The translations under genes and the position numbers were made by a program. From contig NZ_JANQOO010000010.1 in the NCBI RefSeq assembly GCF_028285715.1, positions 310,001-374,000 of the forward strand: a DNA stretch of 64,000 nt. Reading direction: 5' to 3'. Shown here piece after piece: positions 9,213 through 17,641 of this stretch; the first letter of the stretch is position 1; every line of letters begins with the position of its first letter. The stretch comes from Ulvibacterium sp. Lineage in GTDB: Bacteria; Bacteroidota; Bacteroidia; Flavobacteriales; Flavobacteriaceae. The notes beneath the pieces were generated by a model, which saw only the letters and a program-made list of their open reading frames with translations, was not told the DNA's origin and ran no database searches.

Positions 9213-11018
9213 ATGTCCAAACAAAAACTTCTCCTAATTCTTGTACTCTGCATTTCGATCGTTCCTCTTATTGCACAACCCATAAGCGGAGTAAAAATAC
9301 ACTCACACAACGATTACGCCCAAAAGGTTCCATTTTGGAGCGCCTATGCCAATGGTTTAAACTCAATTGAGGTAGATATTTTTCTTAAAAACGATAGGCT
9401 TTACGTTACCCATTCGGAATCCGAAATTATAGAGGACCGAGTCCTGGAAAATCTGTATTTGGAACCTATAAAAAAGGCAATGGACTTAAAATTCGGAGAG
9501 CCAGAAGAGCTACAGTTGCTCATCGACATAAAATCGGAGCCCCGTGCCTCCTTAGAAAAACTGATATCCATTCTGGAAATGTATCCCACCCTCATCAACA
9601 GCGAACAAATGTCTATTGTGATATCCGGAAATAGACCAGAGGTAAGTGCGTATACGGATTACCCCCCTTACATTCATTTCGATTATCAAAAGCTTGATGA
9701 TGTACCACAAGCGGAAGTTTGGAACAAAATAGCTTTGATCAGCCTAAATTTCAAAAGGTTCTCACCATGGAACGGAAAGGGAAGATTGACCGCCGACGAC
9801 TACAAAAAGATAAAGGCCGTAATCGATAAGGCCCATGCCTACGGCAAACCTTTCCGATTTTGGGGGGCACCGGATTCCAAAACCGCCTGGAAAACTTTTA
9901 GCGATATGGGTGTGGACTTTGTTAATACCGATTTGCCCTATGCATCGGCTTCCTATTTACATACCTTGGAGCAACGGATTTATCATAATACTATCCGGTC
10001 TGAGGTGTATACGCCGACCTTTGACACGGATCAAAAGGACAAGCCCGTTAAAAATGTCATTCTATTAATTGGCGATGGTAACGGGCTGGCCCAAATCTCA
10101 TCCTCAGTTTTCGGCAATGGTGGGGATTTAACATTGACCCAATTAAAAAGTATCGGACTTATAAAAACACAATCCGCGGACGATTTTACGACCGATTCCG
10201 CTGCTGCAGGTACTGCCTTGGCCACAGGTACAAAAACGAACAATCGTGCTATAGGGGTAGATTCCGAAGGCAAATCCGTAAAAAACCTCCCCGAGCTTCT
10301 CCATGAGAACGGTTTTAACTCCGGCTGCATTACAACGGATATGATTACAGGCGCTACCCCGGCCGCCTTTTACGCACATCGAAAAGATCGATCGGATACG
10401 GACGGTATTATCTCAGACCTATCCAAAAGTGAACTTTCACTACTGATCGGCGGAGGTGCCAATTCGTTTGAAAGGCAAATTGCCCAAATGGGTTTTTCTA
10501 TTCTGGAAAATACGGGTGGAATGGCCCAAAGAACAGAAAAACAAATTGCACATTTTATTTCAAAGGATGATGTGCCTGGCGTTCTTGAGGGCCGCGGAAC
10601 CGTATTGGCCGACGTGACCAAAAATGGACTGGCCTTTTTAAATGCCAAGAACACTCCTTTTTTTTTAGTCGTAGAAAGTTCTAAAATAGATAGTTATGGT
10701 CATGAAAACGATGTCCCTGGTATTGCCTCTGAAGGCATAGACTTTGATCGGTCCATTACCGAAGCCTTGAAATTTGCAGATGTAACGGGTAATACACTTG
10801 TTATTGTCACCGCAGATCACGAGACATCCGGATTTAGTTTGCCGCAAGGAAATATTGACAACAAGATGGTGGAAGGGGATTTTACCACCCACGATCACAC
10901 AGGCATTATGGTGCCGATATTTGCCTATGGTCCCCATTCCCAGGAATTTCAAGGGGTATATGAAAATACAGAGGTGTATGATAAAATCATAAAAGTGCTT
11001 GGGATAAAGGCAGATTAA
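9213..11018 (+). CDS. Exported GDPD-like phosphodiesterase fused to alkaline phosphatase
   Basis: A 601-residue two-domain hydrolase. The reading frame is open from a TTG at 9177, but the ATG at 9213 begins a clean signal peptide (cleavage near residue 22). About 28-250 resemble the glycerophosphodiester phosphodiesterase/PLC-like TIM barrel: HSHNDY at 30-35, GLNSIEVDIF, and LIDIKSEP. About 278-601 are alkaline phosphatase: LIGDGNG with metal-binding Asp288, TDSAAAGTA with nucleophile Ser329, TADHETSGF and DHTG carrying metal ligands. A periplasmic phosphodiester could be cleaved and the monoester dephosphorylated by one chain. It shares the LacI-type operator with SusCD, so it likely serves the same nutrient. 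The barrel's substrate is unproven. Confidence 0.88.
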   Translation: MSKQKLLLILVLCISIVPLIAQPISGVKIHSHNDYAQKVPFWSAYANGLNSIEVDIFLKNDRLYVTHSESEIIEDRVLENLYLEPIKKAMDLKFGEPEELQLLIDIKSEPRASLEKLISILEMYPTLINSEQMSIVISGNRPEVSAYTDYPPYIHFDYQKLDDVPQAEVWNKIALISLNFKRFSPWNGKGRLTADDYKKIKAVIDKAHAYGKPFRFWGAPDSKTAWKTFSDMGVDFVNTDLPYASASYLHTLEQRIYHNTIRSEVYTPTFDTDQKDKPVKNVILLIGDGNGLAQISSSVFGNGGDLTLTQLKSIGLIKTQSADDFTTDSAAAGTALATGTKTNNRAIGVDSEGKSVKNLPELLHENGFNSGCITTDMITGATPAAFYAHRKDRSDTDGIISDLSKSELSLLIGGGANSFERQIAQMGFSILENTGGMAQRTEKQIAHFISKDDVPGVLEGRGTVLADVTKNGLAFLNAKNTPFFLVVESSKIDSYGHENDVPGIASEGIDFDRSITEALKFADVTGNTLVIVTADHETSGFSLPQGNIDNKMVEGDFTTHDHTGIMVPIFAYGPHSQEFQGVYENTEVYDKIIKVLGIKAD

Positions 11019-11097
11019 ACCTGATACCTTTTCTTTATATCCAAGCTTATTGTACATTCATGCCCGTGATTGCTCTTTGCCACAAAAAGAGACCTAA

Positions 11098-11739
11098 ATG
11101 AAATACAAGTGTATTATTTTCGATTGCGATGGCGTCCTGGTAGACAGCGAGTTGATTACCGCAAAGGTGTTGGTGGCAATGGGAAAAGATTTGGGATTGC
11201 ATATTGATTTGGACTTTGTGACAAATGAGTTCCTGGGTAAGTCCTTAAATGATATTATGCAATATCTCGACGTACTTGTTGAAGGGCACTTACCCGCTAA
11301 TTTTGAATTGGAATACCGTAAAAAAACGTACAAGGCCTTCAAGAATGAAATCCAGCCCATAGAAGGAATCCATTCGGTAATTGAAAATCTTGAAGTCCCG
11401 TTTTGTGTCGCCTCGAGCGGCCCTTTGGAAAAAATACGTGCCAATTTAACGACCACCGGGCTAATCGATAAATTTGAGGGAAGAATATTCAGCTGCTACG
11501 AAATACAGAGTTGGAAACCCAATCCGGATATTTTTCTTCACGCCGCCAAAAATATGGGCTTTAGACCGGAGGAATGCGCGGTTGTGGAGGACAGTGAAGT
11601 TGGTGTTCAGGCGGCCTTGGCAGGGGGCTTCGATGTCTTCCTATATTCCAAAAATGGCCATGAATATCCCAATGATTTGGAGGTAGCCTCTGTTTTTCAG
11701 GAGATGAGCGATTTGGAAATGCTACTTTCCCAATCTTGA
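11098..11739 (+). CDS. HAD-superfamily phosphatase, beta-phosphoglucomutase-like
   Basis: A 213-residue cytoplasmic HAD subfamily IA protein. Motif I is FDCDGVLVDSE with nucleophile Asp9 and acid/base Asp11, followed by an alpha-helical cap. Motif II is ASSGP, the motif III Lys lies in SWKPNPDIF, and motif IV is VVEDSEVGV. Length and motif order match the beta-phosphoglucomutase/YniC group, which act on small sugar phosphates. It starts 79 bases after the phosphodiesterase-phosphatase gene on the same strand and may be co-transcribed. It may dephosphorylate or isomerise a sugar phosphate derived from the locus. Mutase and phosphatase activity cannot be told apart by these motifs alone. Confidence 0.9.
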   Translation: MKYKCIIFDCDGVLVDSELITAKVLVAMGKDLGLHIDLDFVTNEFLGKSLNDIMQYLDVLVEGHLPANFELEYRKKTYKAFKNEIQPIEGIHSVIENLEVPFCVASSGPLEKIRANLTTTGLIDKFEGRIFSCYEIQSWKPNPDIFLHAAKNMGFRPEECAVVEDSEVGVQAALAGGFDVFLYSKNGHEYPNDLEVASVFQEMSDLEMLLSQS

Positions 11740-12156
11740 GGAGGTTATTCCTCACCAGTTCCGAAACTTTTAACTGAAAGCGCTATTGGGCTTCATATAC
11801 ATTGAAAAATTTTTATTTAACCTATTGAAAGTTTAAGACCCTACCTACAATTGACTTTTAGAATTTCTAGGAGACTTGCGCCATTCCCAAATGAGACGTC
11901 CCAAGAAAAAAAAACTTTGCCATCTTGCTCCATTTCCCCTGTTTTTACGCAATTAATTTTGCTAATTTTAAATCCGTGAAATAATCATATAGCTCGTGTC
12001 GTAATCATCAACTACGGCATTGGTATATGCATTCTGATTTACTGGCCAATTATTACTACGATTCCACATTGTATTTAATGTGGTGGTAATCAATTTGTTC
12101 CAATGATTCTTTAGTAAGGTTTTCAACGCTATTTCCCCCGTAGGTTTGTTTAGTCA
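11740..12156. other. 417-base gap before the LytS-type kinase
   Basis: No gene recognised. At 12064-12083 there is a perfect seven-base inverted repeat (CCACATT/AATGTGG, six-base loop). At 12141-12148 TAGGTTTG matches the Bacteroidota -7 consensus only eight bases before the ATG at 12157, which would give a leaderless or nearly leaderless mRNA. No good -33 TTG lies 17-23 bases further upstream. Confidence 0.45.
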
Positions 12157-15100
12157 ATGCGCAAAATATTTACATATTCCATCATTTTGTACATATTTTT
12201 TTTCAATGTCTCGCATGCCCAGGACTATACCATACGGGATGTTGAAATAAATCCCAACGGGAAATCCCACAAGTTTAGGAATTTCATGCAAGTGGATGAC
12301 GATGGATTCCTCTGGTATTCCACAAATGATGGAATTGTAAAGGATTTTGAGACCCATAACGTCCTTTCTTACTTTCTGGTCGAAAATGTTAATGACCTGG
12401 TACAGGATATCTACGGGATTTTTTTTGATAGCCAAAAGAGAATGTGGGTGTCCGCGGATACGGGACTTTTCGTATCCGATAAAAGTTTGAATGAAAGTTT
12501 CACCCGCGTTGCGTTAAAACCTTTCTTAACGGGAAGGGAACTGCAACCCAACTCCTTTATGGAAGACTGCAATGGAAACTTATGGATGGTGGCTTCCACC
12601 GCTGAGGACAATATCATTTTGAAGGTAGATTCGTCCCTTCAAGTCACGAAATATCAAATAGACGGCATCAATCCCAGATATACGAACGACAGATATTTTT
12701 TAAGGAATTTCCTCTATTTTGAACGAAGGTTAGGCTGCGATACATTTCTGGTTCGCCAAGGGCGCAAGCTCTATATCTTTGATTCCGGAACTACCACGCC
12801 CGTTGCGGACTATACGCGCTCGATCAAATACAGTTGGGCGGATTACATCTATCCCGAATGGCCCCTGAACGGAGGTGATGGCCTGGTACTCACCGATAAT
12901 GGCGACCTCCTCCCAAAATCCATGGAAACACCATATACCTACGAGGGAGAGGTTTTTGAGACCTTCTTTATTGAGGAATTGGATCTACAGCTTATCAACG
13001 TACCCTTTCAAGAAATGATTCCCATTACGGAGGACAGCAATCCGATACTAAAAAATCATGCCGACCTTATCGCTATCGATGGCCCCGGAAAGACCTTGAT
13101 GTTATTTAAACTGGTGGAAACAAACGGGAGCCTTCATCTTAAAAAGACCTATGACATTCCGTTCGCTTTCCCGATTGAAGATTTGATTGTTGATAAAAAC
13201 GACATCATCTACGTCAGCAGTTATGATCAAATCAGTAAAATAAAGTTCAGTCAGAATCGCTTTGATCGAATTTTATATGCCAATGGCGAACAAAACATCG
13301 ATGCAAGGGGGTTTTTGGAACTTCCCAACAAGGAAATCCTTGCCACCACCGATCAGGGAATCTTTAAGCTTTCACCATCAGACGATGCGAATTATGATGA
13401 AGGCCCTTATAAAACAAAAAATATTTTTCCAACATTGAATCTCCTTAGGTCTTTTCTAAAGGCAAGCGATTCCACGGTCTGGTGTATTGGGGAGCACAAA
13501 ACGCTCTGGGAAGTCAATTTTTTAAGGAATACGATTGTTGATACCAATATCTTTCGCTCCCATCGAAGGTTGGCCAATTTACATTACTTTGATATAGCAA
13601 AGTATTCGGACTCCACCCTTTTGCTGGCCAGCAATTATGATATTCAGGAATTCAATGTCAATCAGAAAAAGTTCCGCGAGGTACCTATCCCTCCTCTCGA
13701 GAAAGCAATAGACCCTATTATAAGAGTTCTTCTAAAAACCAAAAACAAACTCTATATAGGAACGGACGTAAATGGATTGATCATACAGGATCTCCACTCC
13801 AATACCTTTTTACACTTTACCGATGATCCCGCAAACAACGATTTAACCCTGCCTACCAATAAGATCTATTCAATTTTCTTAGACCGGCAAGAGAACATAT
13901 GGCTGGGTACTGATAAAGGGGCAATCCAAATTGACAAGTCTCTCAACAAGACCACAGTGCTAAACGCAGCGGACGGCCTTACTGATTTAAACGTCGTGGG
14001 AATCTTGGAAGACGCCGCGGAAAATGTGTGGTTCAGCACCCATGACGGACTATACCGGTTTGAAAAAAACTCGAAAAAAGTGACCGCGTTCTATGTGGAG
14101 GATGGCCTGCCCTTCAATGACTTCAATGAGTATTCCTATTATAGGACCTCCTCCAATTCCTTGTTGTTCGGGGGGGTTAGGGGGTTGATTGCCTTTGACA
14201 GTATACATAGTACGGTCCAATCCCGGGACATCAGGATATTCCCTACAAAATTCGAATACTACGATACCGACCAAGAAAAGGACGTGGAACTTGACGCCCT
14301 AAACGCCGGACAGTTCGATTTTGACCTGCCGTACTCCAAAAATTCCTTCTCCATAACCTACAGCATCAACGACTGTTATAACACCGAGACCAACAAATAC
14401 GCCTATAGGCTAGACGGGTTTACCGAGGACTGGGTAAACCTGGGGAGCCAGACCACTCTGAAGCTGCTGTCCATTCCCCCCGGGGACTACGTACTCCGGA
14501 TCAAGGGATCCGATCCCGCTGGGGTAGAATCCTCGAATGAACTACAATATGATATCCATGTAGCCCAGGTCTTCTACAAGAGGCCCTGGGTACAGTTCCT
14601 CGCCCTGCTCCTTCTGCTGGGCATCATGGCTCTGGTTTTCGCCCAACGTTCCAGAACTGAACGTAAAAAACATCAGCTTCGTCTTACATTGATCGAACTG
14701 GAACGGAAGACCCTACGGGCACAGATGAACCCGCACTTCATCTTCAATGCCCTGAACAATGTACGCCATACCGTAAAACAGGGCAAACTCGCCAATTTGG
14801 ATACCTATATCACCAACTTCGCCACCTTGATGCGACAGACGCTGGACCTGACCCGTAACGAAAACATATCACTTGCCAGGGAAATTGGCTATATCGAAAA
14901 CTACATAGCCCTGAACAACACCAAGAACAAGAACAAAATAGACCTAAAGGTCCAATATGGGCCGGACATCGATGTGGAGGATACCTTCATCCCCTCAATG
15001 ATGCTGCAGCCCATTGTGGAGAATTCCATCGTACACGGCTTTACGGAAGGCCAGAAGGAAAAGGCCATAACCATTGCGATCGAAAGGTCCACGGCCACAA

Positions 15101-15327
15101 AACAACTGGTCCTTACCGTTGAGGACAACGGTATAGGCATCTCGGGGGCGAAGAACGAAGCCGCGCCGGACCAGGGACACCAATCCTATGCCACACAGAT
15201 ATTGCACGAGCGGTTGAGACTCCTGAACCAGATCCGCAAAAAGGACCATGGTTATGAAATTGCTATTGAGGACATAGCTAATGGAACAAGGACAGGGGCC
15301 CTGGTAACCATCAAGATTCCGTATTAG
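12157..15327 (+). CDS. Beta-propeller/Y_Y_Y sensor histidine kinase, LytS type
   Basis: A 1056-residue membrane sensor. Residues 1-22 are a signal peptide. About 25-690 carry two-component-regulator beta-propeller repeats (FLWYSTNDGIV, NIWLGTDKGAIQID, NVWFSTHDGLYRF), followed by a Y_Y_Y immunoglobulin-like domain (YAYRLDGFTEDWVNLG). A membrane helix lies at about 810-833. The kinase is of LytS/YehU type: QMNPHFIFNALN with phospho-acceptor His860, then an HATPase_c domain with PIVENSIVHGF and VEDNGIGI. The family partner is a LytTR response regulator, but none lies next to it here. The propeller likely sits in the periplasm and senses a glycan or breakdown product. Confidence 0.9.
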   Translation: MRKIFTYSIILYIFFFNVSHAQDYTIRDVEINPNGKSHKFRNFMQVDDDGFLWYSTNDGIVKDFETHNVLSYFLVENVNDLVQDIYGIFFDSQKRMWVSADTGLFVSDKSLNESFTRVALKPFLTGRELQPNSFMEDCNGNLWMVASTAEDNIILKVDSSLQVTKYQIDGINPRYTNDRYFLRNFLYFERRLGCDTFLVRQGRKLYIFDSGTTTPVADYTRSIKYSWADYIYPEWPLNGGDGLVLTDNGDLLPKSMETPYTYEGEVFETFFIEELDLQLINVPFQEMIPITEDSNPILKNHADLIAIDGPGKTLMLFKLVETNGSLHLKKTYDIPFAFPIEDLIVDKNDIIYVSSYDQISKIKFSQNRFDRILYANGEQNIDARGFLELPNKEILATTDQGIFKLSPSDDANYDEGPYKTKNIFPTLNLLRSFLKASDSTVWCIGEHKTLWEVNFLRNTIVDTNIFRSHRRLANLHYFDIAKYSDSTLLLASNYDIQEFNVNQKKFREVPIPPLEKAIDPIIRVLLKTKNKLYIGTDVNGLIIQDLHSNTFLHFTDDPANNDLTLPTNKIYSIFLDRQENIWLGTDKGAIQIDKSLNKTTVLNAADGLTDLNVVGILEDAAENVWFSTHDGLYRFEKNSKKVTAFYVEDGLPFNDFNEYSYYRTSSNSLLFGGVRGLIAFDSIHSTVQSRDIRIFPTKFEYYDTDQEKDVELDALNAGQFDFDLPYSKNSFSITYSINDCYNTETNKYAYRLDGFTEDWVNLGSQTTLKLLSIPPGDYVLRIKGSDPAGVESSNELQYDIHVAQVFYKRPWVQFLALLLLLGIMALVFAQRSRTERKKHQLRLTLIELERKTLRAQMNPHFIFNALNNVRHTVKQGKLANLDTYITNFATLMRQTLDLTRNENISLAREIGYIENYIALNNTKNKNKIDLKVQYGPDIDVEDTFIPSMMLQPIVENSIVHGFTEGQKEKAITIAIERSTATKQLVLTVEDNGIGISGAKNEAAPDQGHQSYATQILHERLRLLNQIRKKDHGYEIAIEDIANGTRTGALVTIKIPY

Positions 15328-15397
15328 AGCACATTATCGTCCTTACAATTTCCCATTAATATACTTAAAAGAATTCTTTAGGGTCATACATTTCAAA

Positions 15398-17506
15398 TCA
15401 ATTGGAAGCTACATTACCCAGTGCATTATTTGAAAAAGTGTTGCTACTCTGTGACAGGCTATTACCGCCTTGTACAAAATCAACACCCCAGCCTCCACTG
15501 TCACTAATTGTGCTGTTCTCCAAGGTTAGGCTTCCACTGCAATGGATCACGATATTGCCCTGCCCTCCGGCATTGTACATCTGTTCCGCTCCCCCTCCGG
15601 ATATTTCACAATAGGTGAAAAGGTTGGCACTGGTACTGGAATTGATCCCAATGCCCAGCCAAGTTCCCTGGCCCTCCGAAGCGCCACGGAAAATGATCGG
15701 TTCTGAAGGGGTGCCTTCGGCATTCAAGGAGCCCGAGGTCGGCAGACAATCCACCCCTGGGCTTCCCAGGACTAGCCCCGCTCCGGTCTCAAACTCCAAG
15801 ATGGTACCGGGCTCTATCGTGATGGCCGTTTCCACATAGGTCTCCCTTCCTGAACGCTCTGTCTCAATACGGTAAGGCACGTCCAACTTTTTAATGGTAA
15901 GGTCGGCATCCGTAACGGCATCACCCACCACTTGGATATAGGCCATTCCATTGCCATCGGCATAGGTGGTAGCCGCATCCAATTCATTAACCTGTGGCAG
16001 GTGCATCCAAATCGGGGCCAATTCATTGTTTACGATCGAGTTCGCTTCAAAATCCTCCAGTTGGGCATCATCATCCAACATATAGAGCCCGTATCCGCCA
16101 CTATCGGTAAGCGTAGTATTCTGTATAGTTAATCTGCTATTACATTGTAGGGTAACATTGGCCGCAAAATCGGACGCGTTATAAAAGTCTGCGCTTCCGC
16201 CCCCGGAAATAGTACAATAGATCAAGTTGTTGTTGGGACTTGCGGAATTGAAGCCGATGCCCAGCCAAGTGCCCTTACCAGGCGTTACTCCCCTGAACGT
16301 TATCGAATTTTCCGATGTACCTGTAGCGTTAAGGGATCCCGAGGTATCCGCACAATCCGAACCCTGTACTCCCAGGCGCAAACCTGAACCATTGGTAAAT
16401 TCCAAGGTGTTTCCTGGATCGATGGTCAATTCATTTTGGATATTATATCTACCACTATCCACAAAGCGGTAGGGGACGTTCAAAAAGGCCATGTTAACGG
16501 GGTCGTCCTCAAGGTCATTTTCCCGGACCTCGATATAGTTCTTGGCATTGCCCTGATAGTCCGACGCGGCATCCAACGCGCTCAACTGGTTGAAATATAG
16601 GCCCACAGGGGCTTCCTCGTTATTGGATATGACATTATTGGAAAACTCCTCCAAATCGCTTTCGTCCGTAATGAACACGCCGAATCCATCATTATCGGTA
16701 ATGGTACAATTGACAATGGCACCCGAGGAATCTTCGTCCCTGGATAGTTGAACGGCACCCTTTTCGTCGGATTGAGTGGAAGCGGAGCGGCCCGCATGAC
16801 GTACAATTACATGTTCTAGACGATTTTCCGGATGATTGGAGCCAAAATAGACTCCTTTCCAAACCCCCTTATTCTCCGAGGTTCCCAAAAACTGTATGGT
16901 GTTTTCCGCCGTGCCCACGGCCTTTAATCCACCACCTTCCCCGGTAAAGATACCGCTGTTCTCGCCTTCAAAGGCGATGATGACCCCGGGTTCAATGGTC
17001 AGTAATGCATTTCCTCTTACATTAATTTCACATTGTATCACATAGTCCACGGCATCTCCCGGTTCCACATCTTCCCAGGTCGTATTTTCCAAAATCTCAT
17101 TTTGATTACATAACGAAACATCCGCCGTGAGCACGGTGAAGGAGGCGCCAACCGCTGTTCTTCCGTTAACGGTTACGGACACTTGTCCGGTAGTGGCATC
17201 TGCCGGGACATCTACGACCAGCTGTGTGGCCGATGCAGATTTTACCGCTGCCGTTATTCCATTGAACTCCACCTCATTTTGGCTACCGGTACTGCTAAAA
17301 TTGGTTCCCGAAATGGTGACTTCGGTTCCTACCACCCCACTGCTGGGGGATATCCCGGAAATTGTCGGGGACTGGATTTCAGGTTCCTCGTTCACGGTAG
17401 GGCCATCGTCCCCATCACTACTACAACTTATTACTAAACCTAAGGCAATAACGGCCAATACGCCTTTACCTACATTTTTGTGCACCTTTGTGAATACCTT
17501 TTTCAT
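15398..17506 (-). CDS. Surface lipoprotein, IPT/TIG domain plus three beta-helix repeats
   Basis: A 702-residue exported lipoprotein with lipobox VISC (Cys28). An IPT/TIG domain covers about 46-125 (ISPSSGVVGTEVTISGTNF). After it come three large repeats of about 180-190 residues. Each starts with a line such as LTIEPGVIIAFE, LTIDPGNTLEFT or ITIEPGTILEFE, followed by LNATGT/LNAEGT, GTWLGIGFNS and YCTISGGG. This is the pattern of right-handed parallel beta-helices. The protein ends in such a repeat without a sorting domain. Glycan binding is plausible but no catalytic motif is visible. It lies 135 bases downstream of the hybrid sensor gene on the same strand. Confidence 0.82.
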   Translation of the reverse strand: MKKVFTKVHKNVGKGVLAVIALGLVISCSSDGDDGPTVNEEPEIQSPTISGISPSSGVVGTEVTISGTNFSSTGSQNEVEFNGITAAVKSASATQLVVDVPADATTGQVSVTVNGRTAVGASFTVLTADVSLCNQNEILENTTWEDVEPGDAVDYVIQCEINVRGNALLTIEPGVIIAFEGENSGIFTGEGGGLKAVGTAENTIQFLGTSENKGVWKGVYFGSNHPENRLEHVIVRHAGRSASTQSDEKGAVQLSRDEDSSGAIVNCTITDNDGFGVFITDESDLEEFSNNVISNNEEAPVGLYFNQLSALDAASDYQGNAKNYIEVRENDLEDDPVNMAFLNVPYRFVDSGRYNIQNELTIDPGNTLEFTNGSGLRLGVQGSDCADTSGSLNATGTSENSITFRGVTPGKGTWLGIGFNSASPNNNLIYCTISGGGSADFYNASDFAANVTLQCNSRLTIQNTTLTDSGGYGLYMLDDDAQLEDFEANSIVNNELAPIWMHLPQVNELDAATTYADGNGMAYIQVVGDAVTDADLTIKKLDVPYRIETERSGRETYVETAITIEPGTILEFETGAGLVLGSPGVDCLPTSGSLNAEGTPSEPIIFRGASEGQGTWLGIGINSSTSANLFTYCEISGGGAEQMYNAGGQGNIVIHCSGSLTLENSTISDSGGWGVDFVQGGNSLSQSSNTFSNNALGNVASN

Positions 17507-17641
17507 AATCGCATGTGTTTATTTTGAAGAGTGGGAAACCTTTGGAATTGAACCAAAGCTAGGTTTTACGCCTATCGGAGACTGACACAATAGTCCCAAA
17601 TAGTGACACGGGAATACCAAATAATGTACTTCCCCTAAAAA

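Noticed and set aside
12064-12083. Inverted repeat CCACATT/AATGTGG as an operator
   Set aside because: Single copy in the window and no linked regulator; kept only as a note in the gap description.
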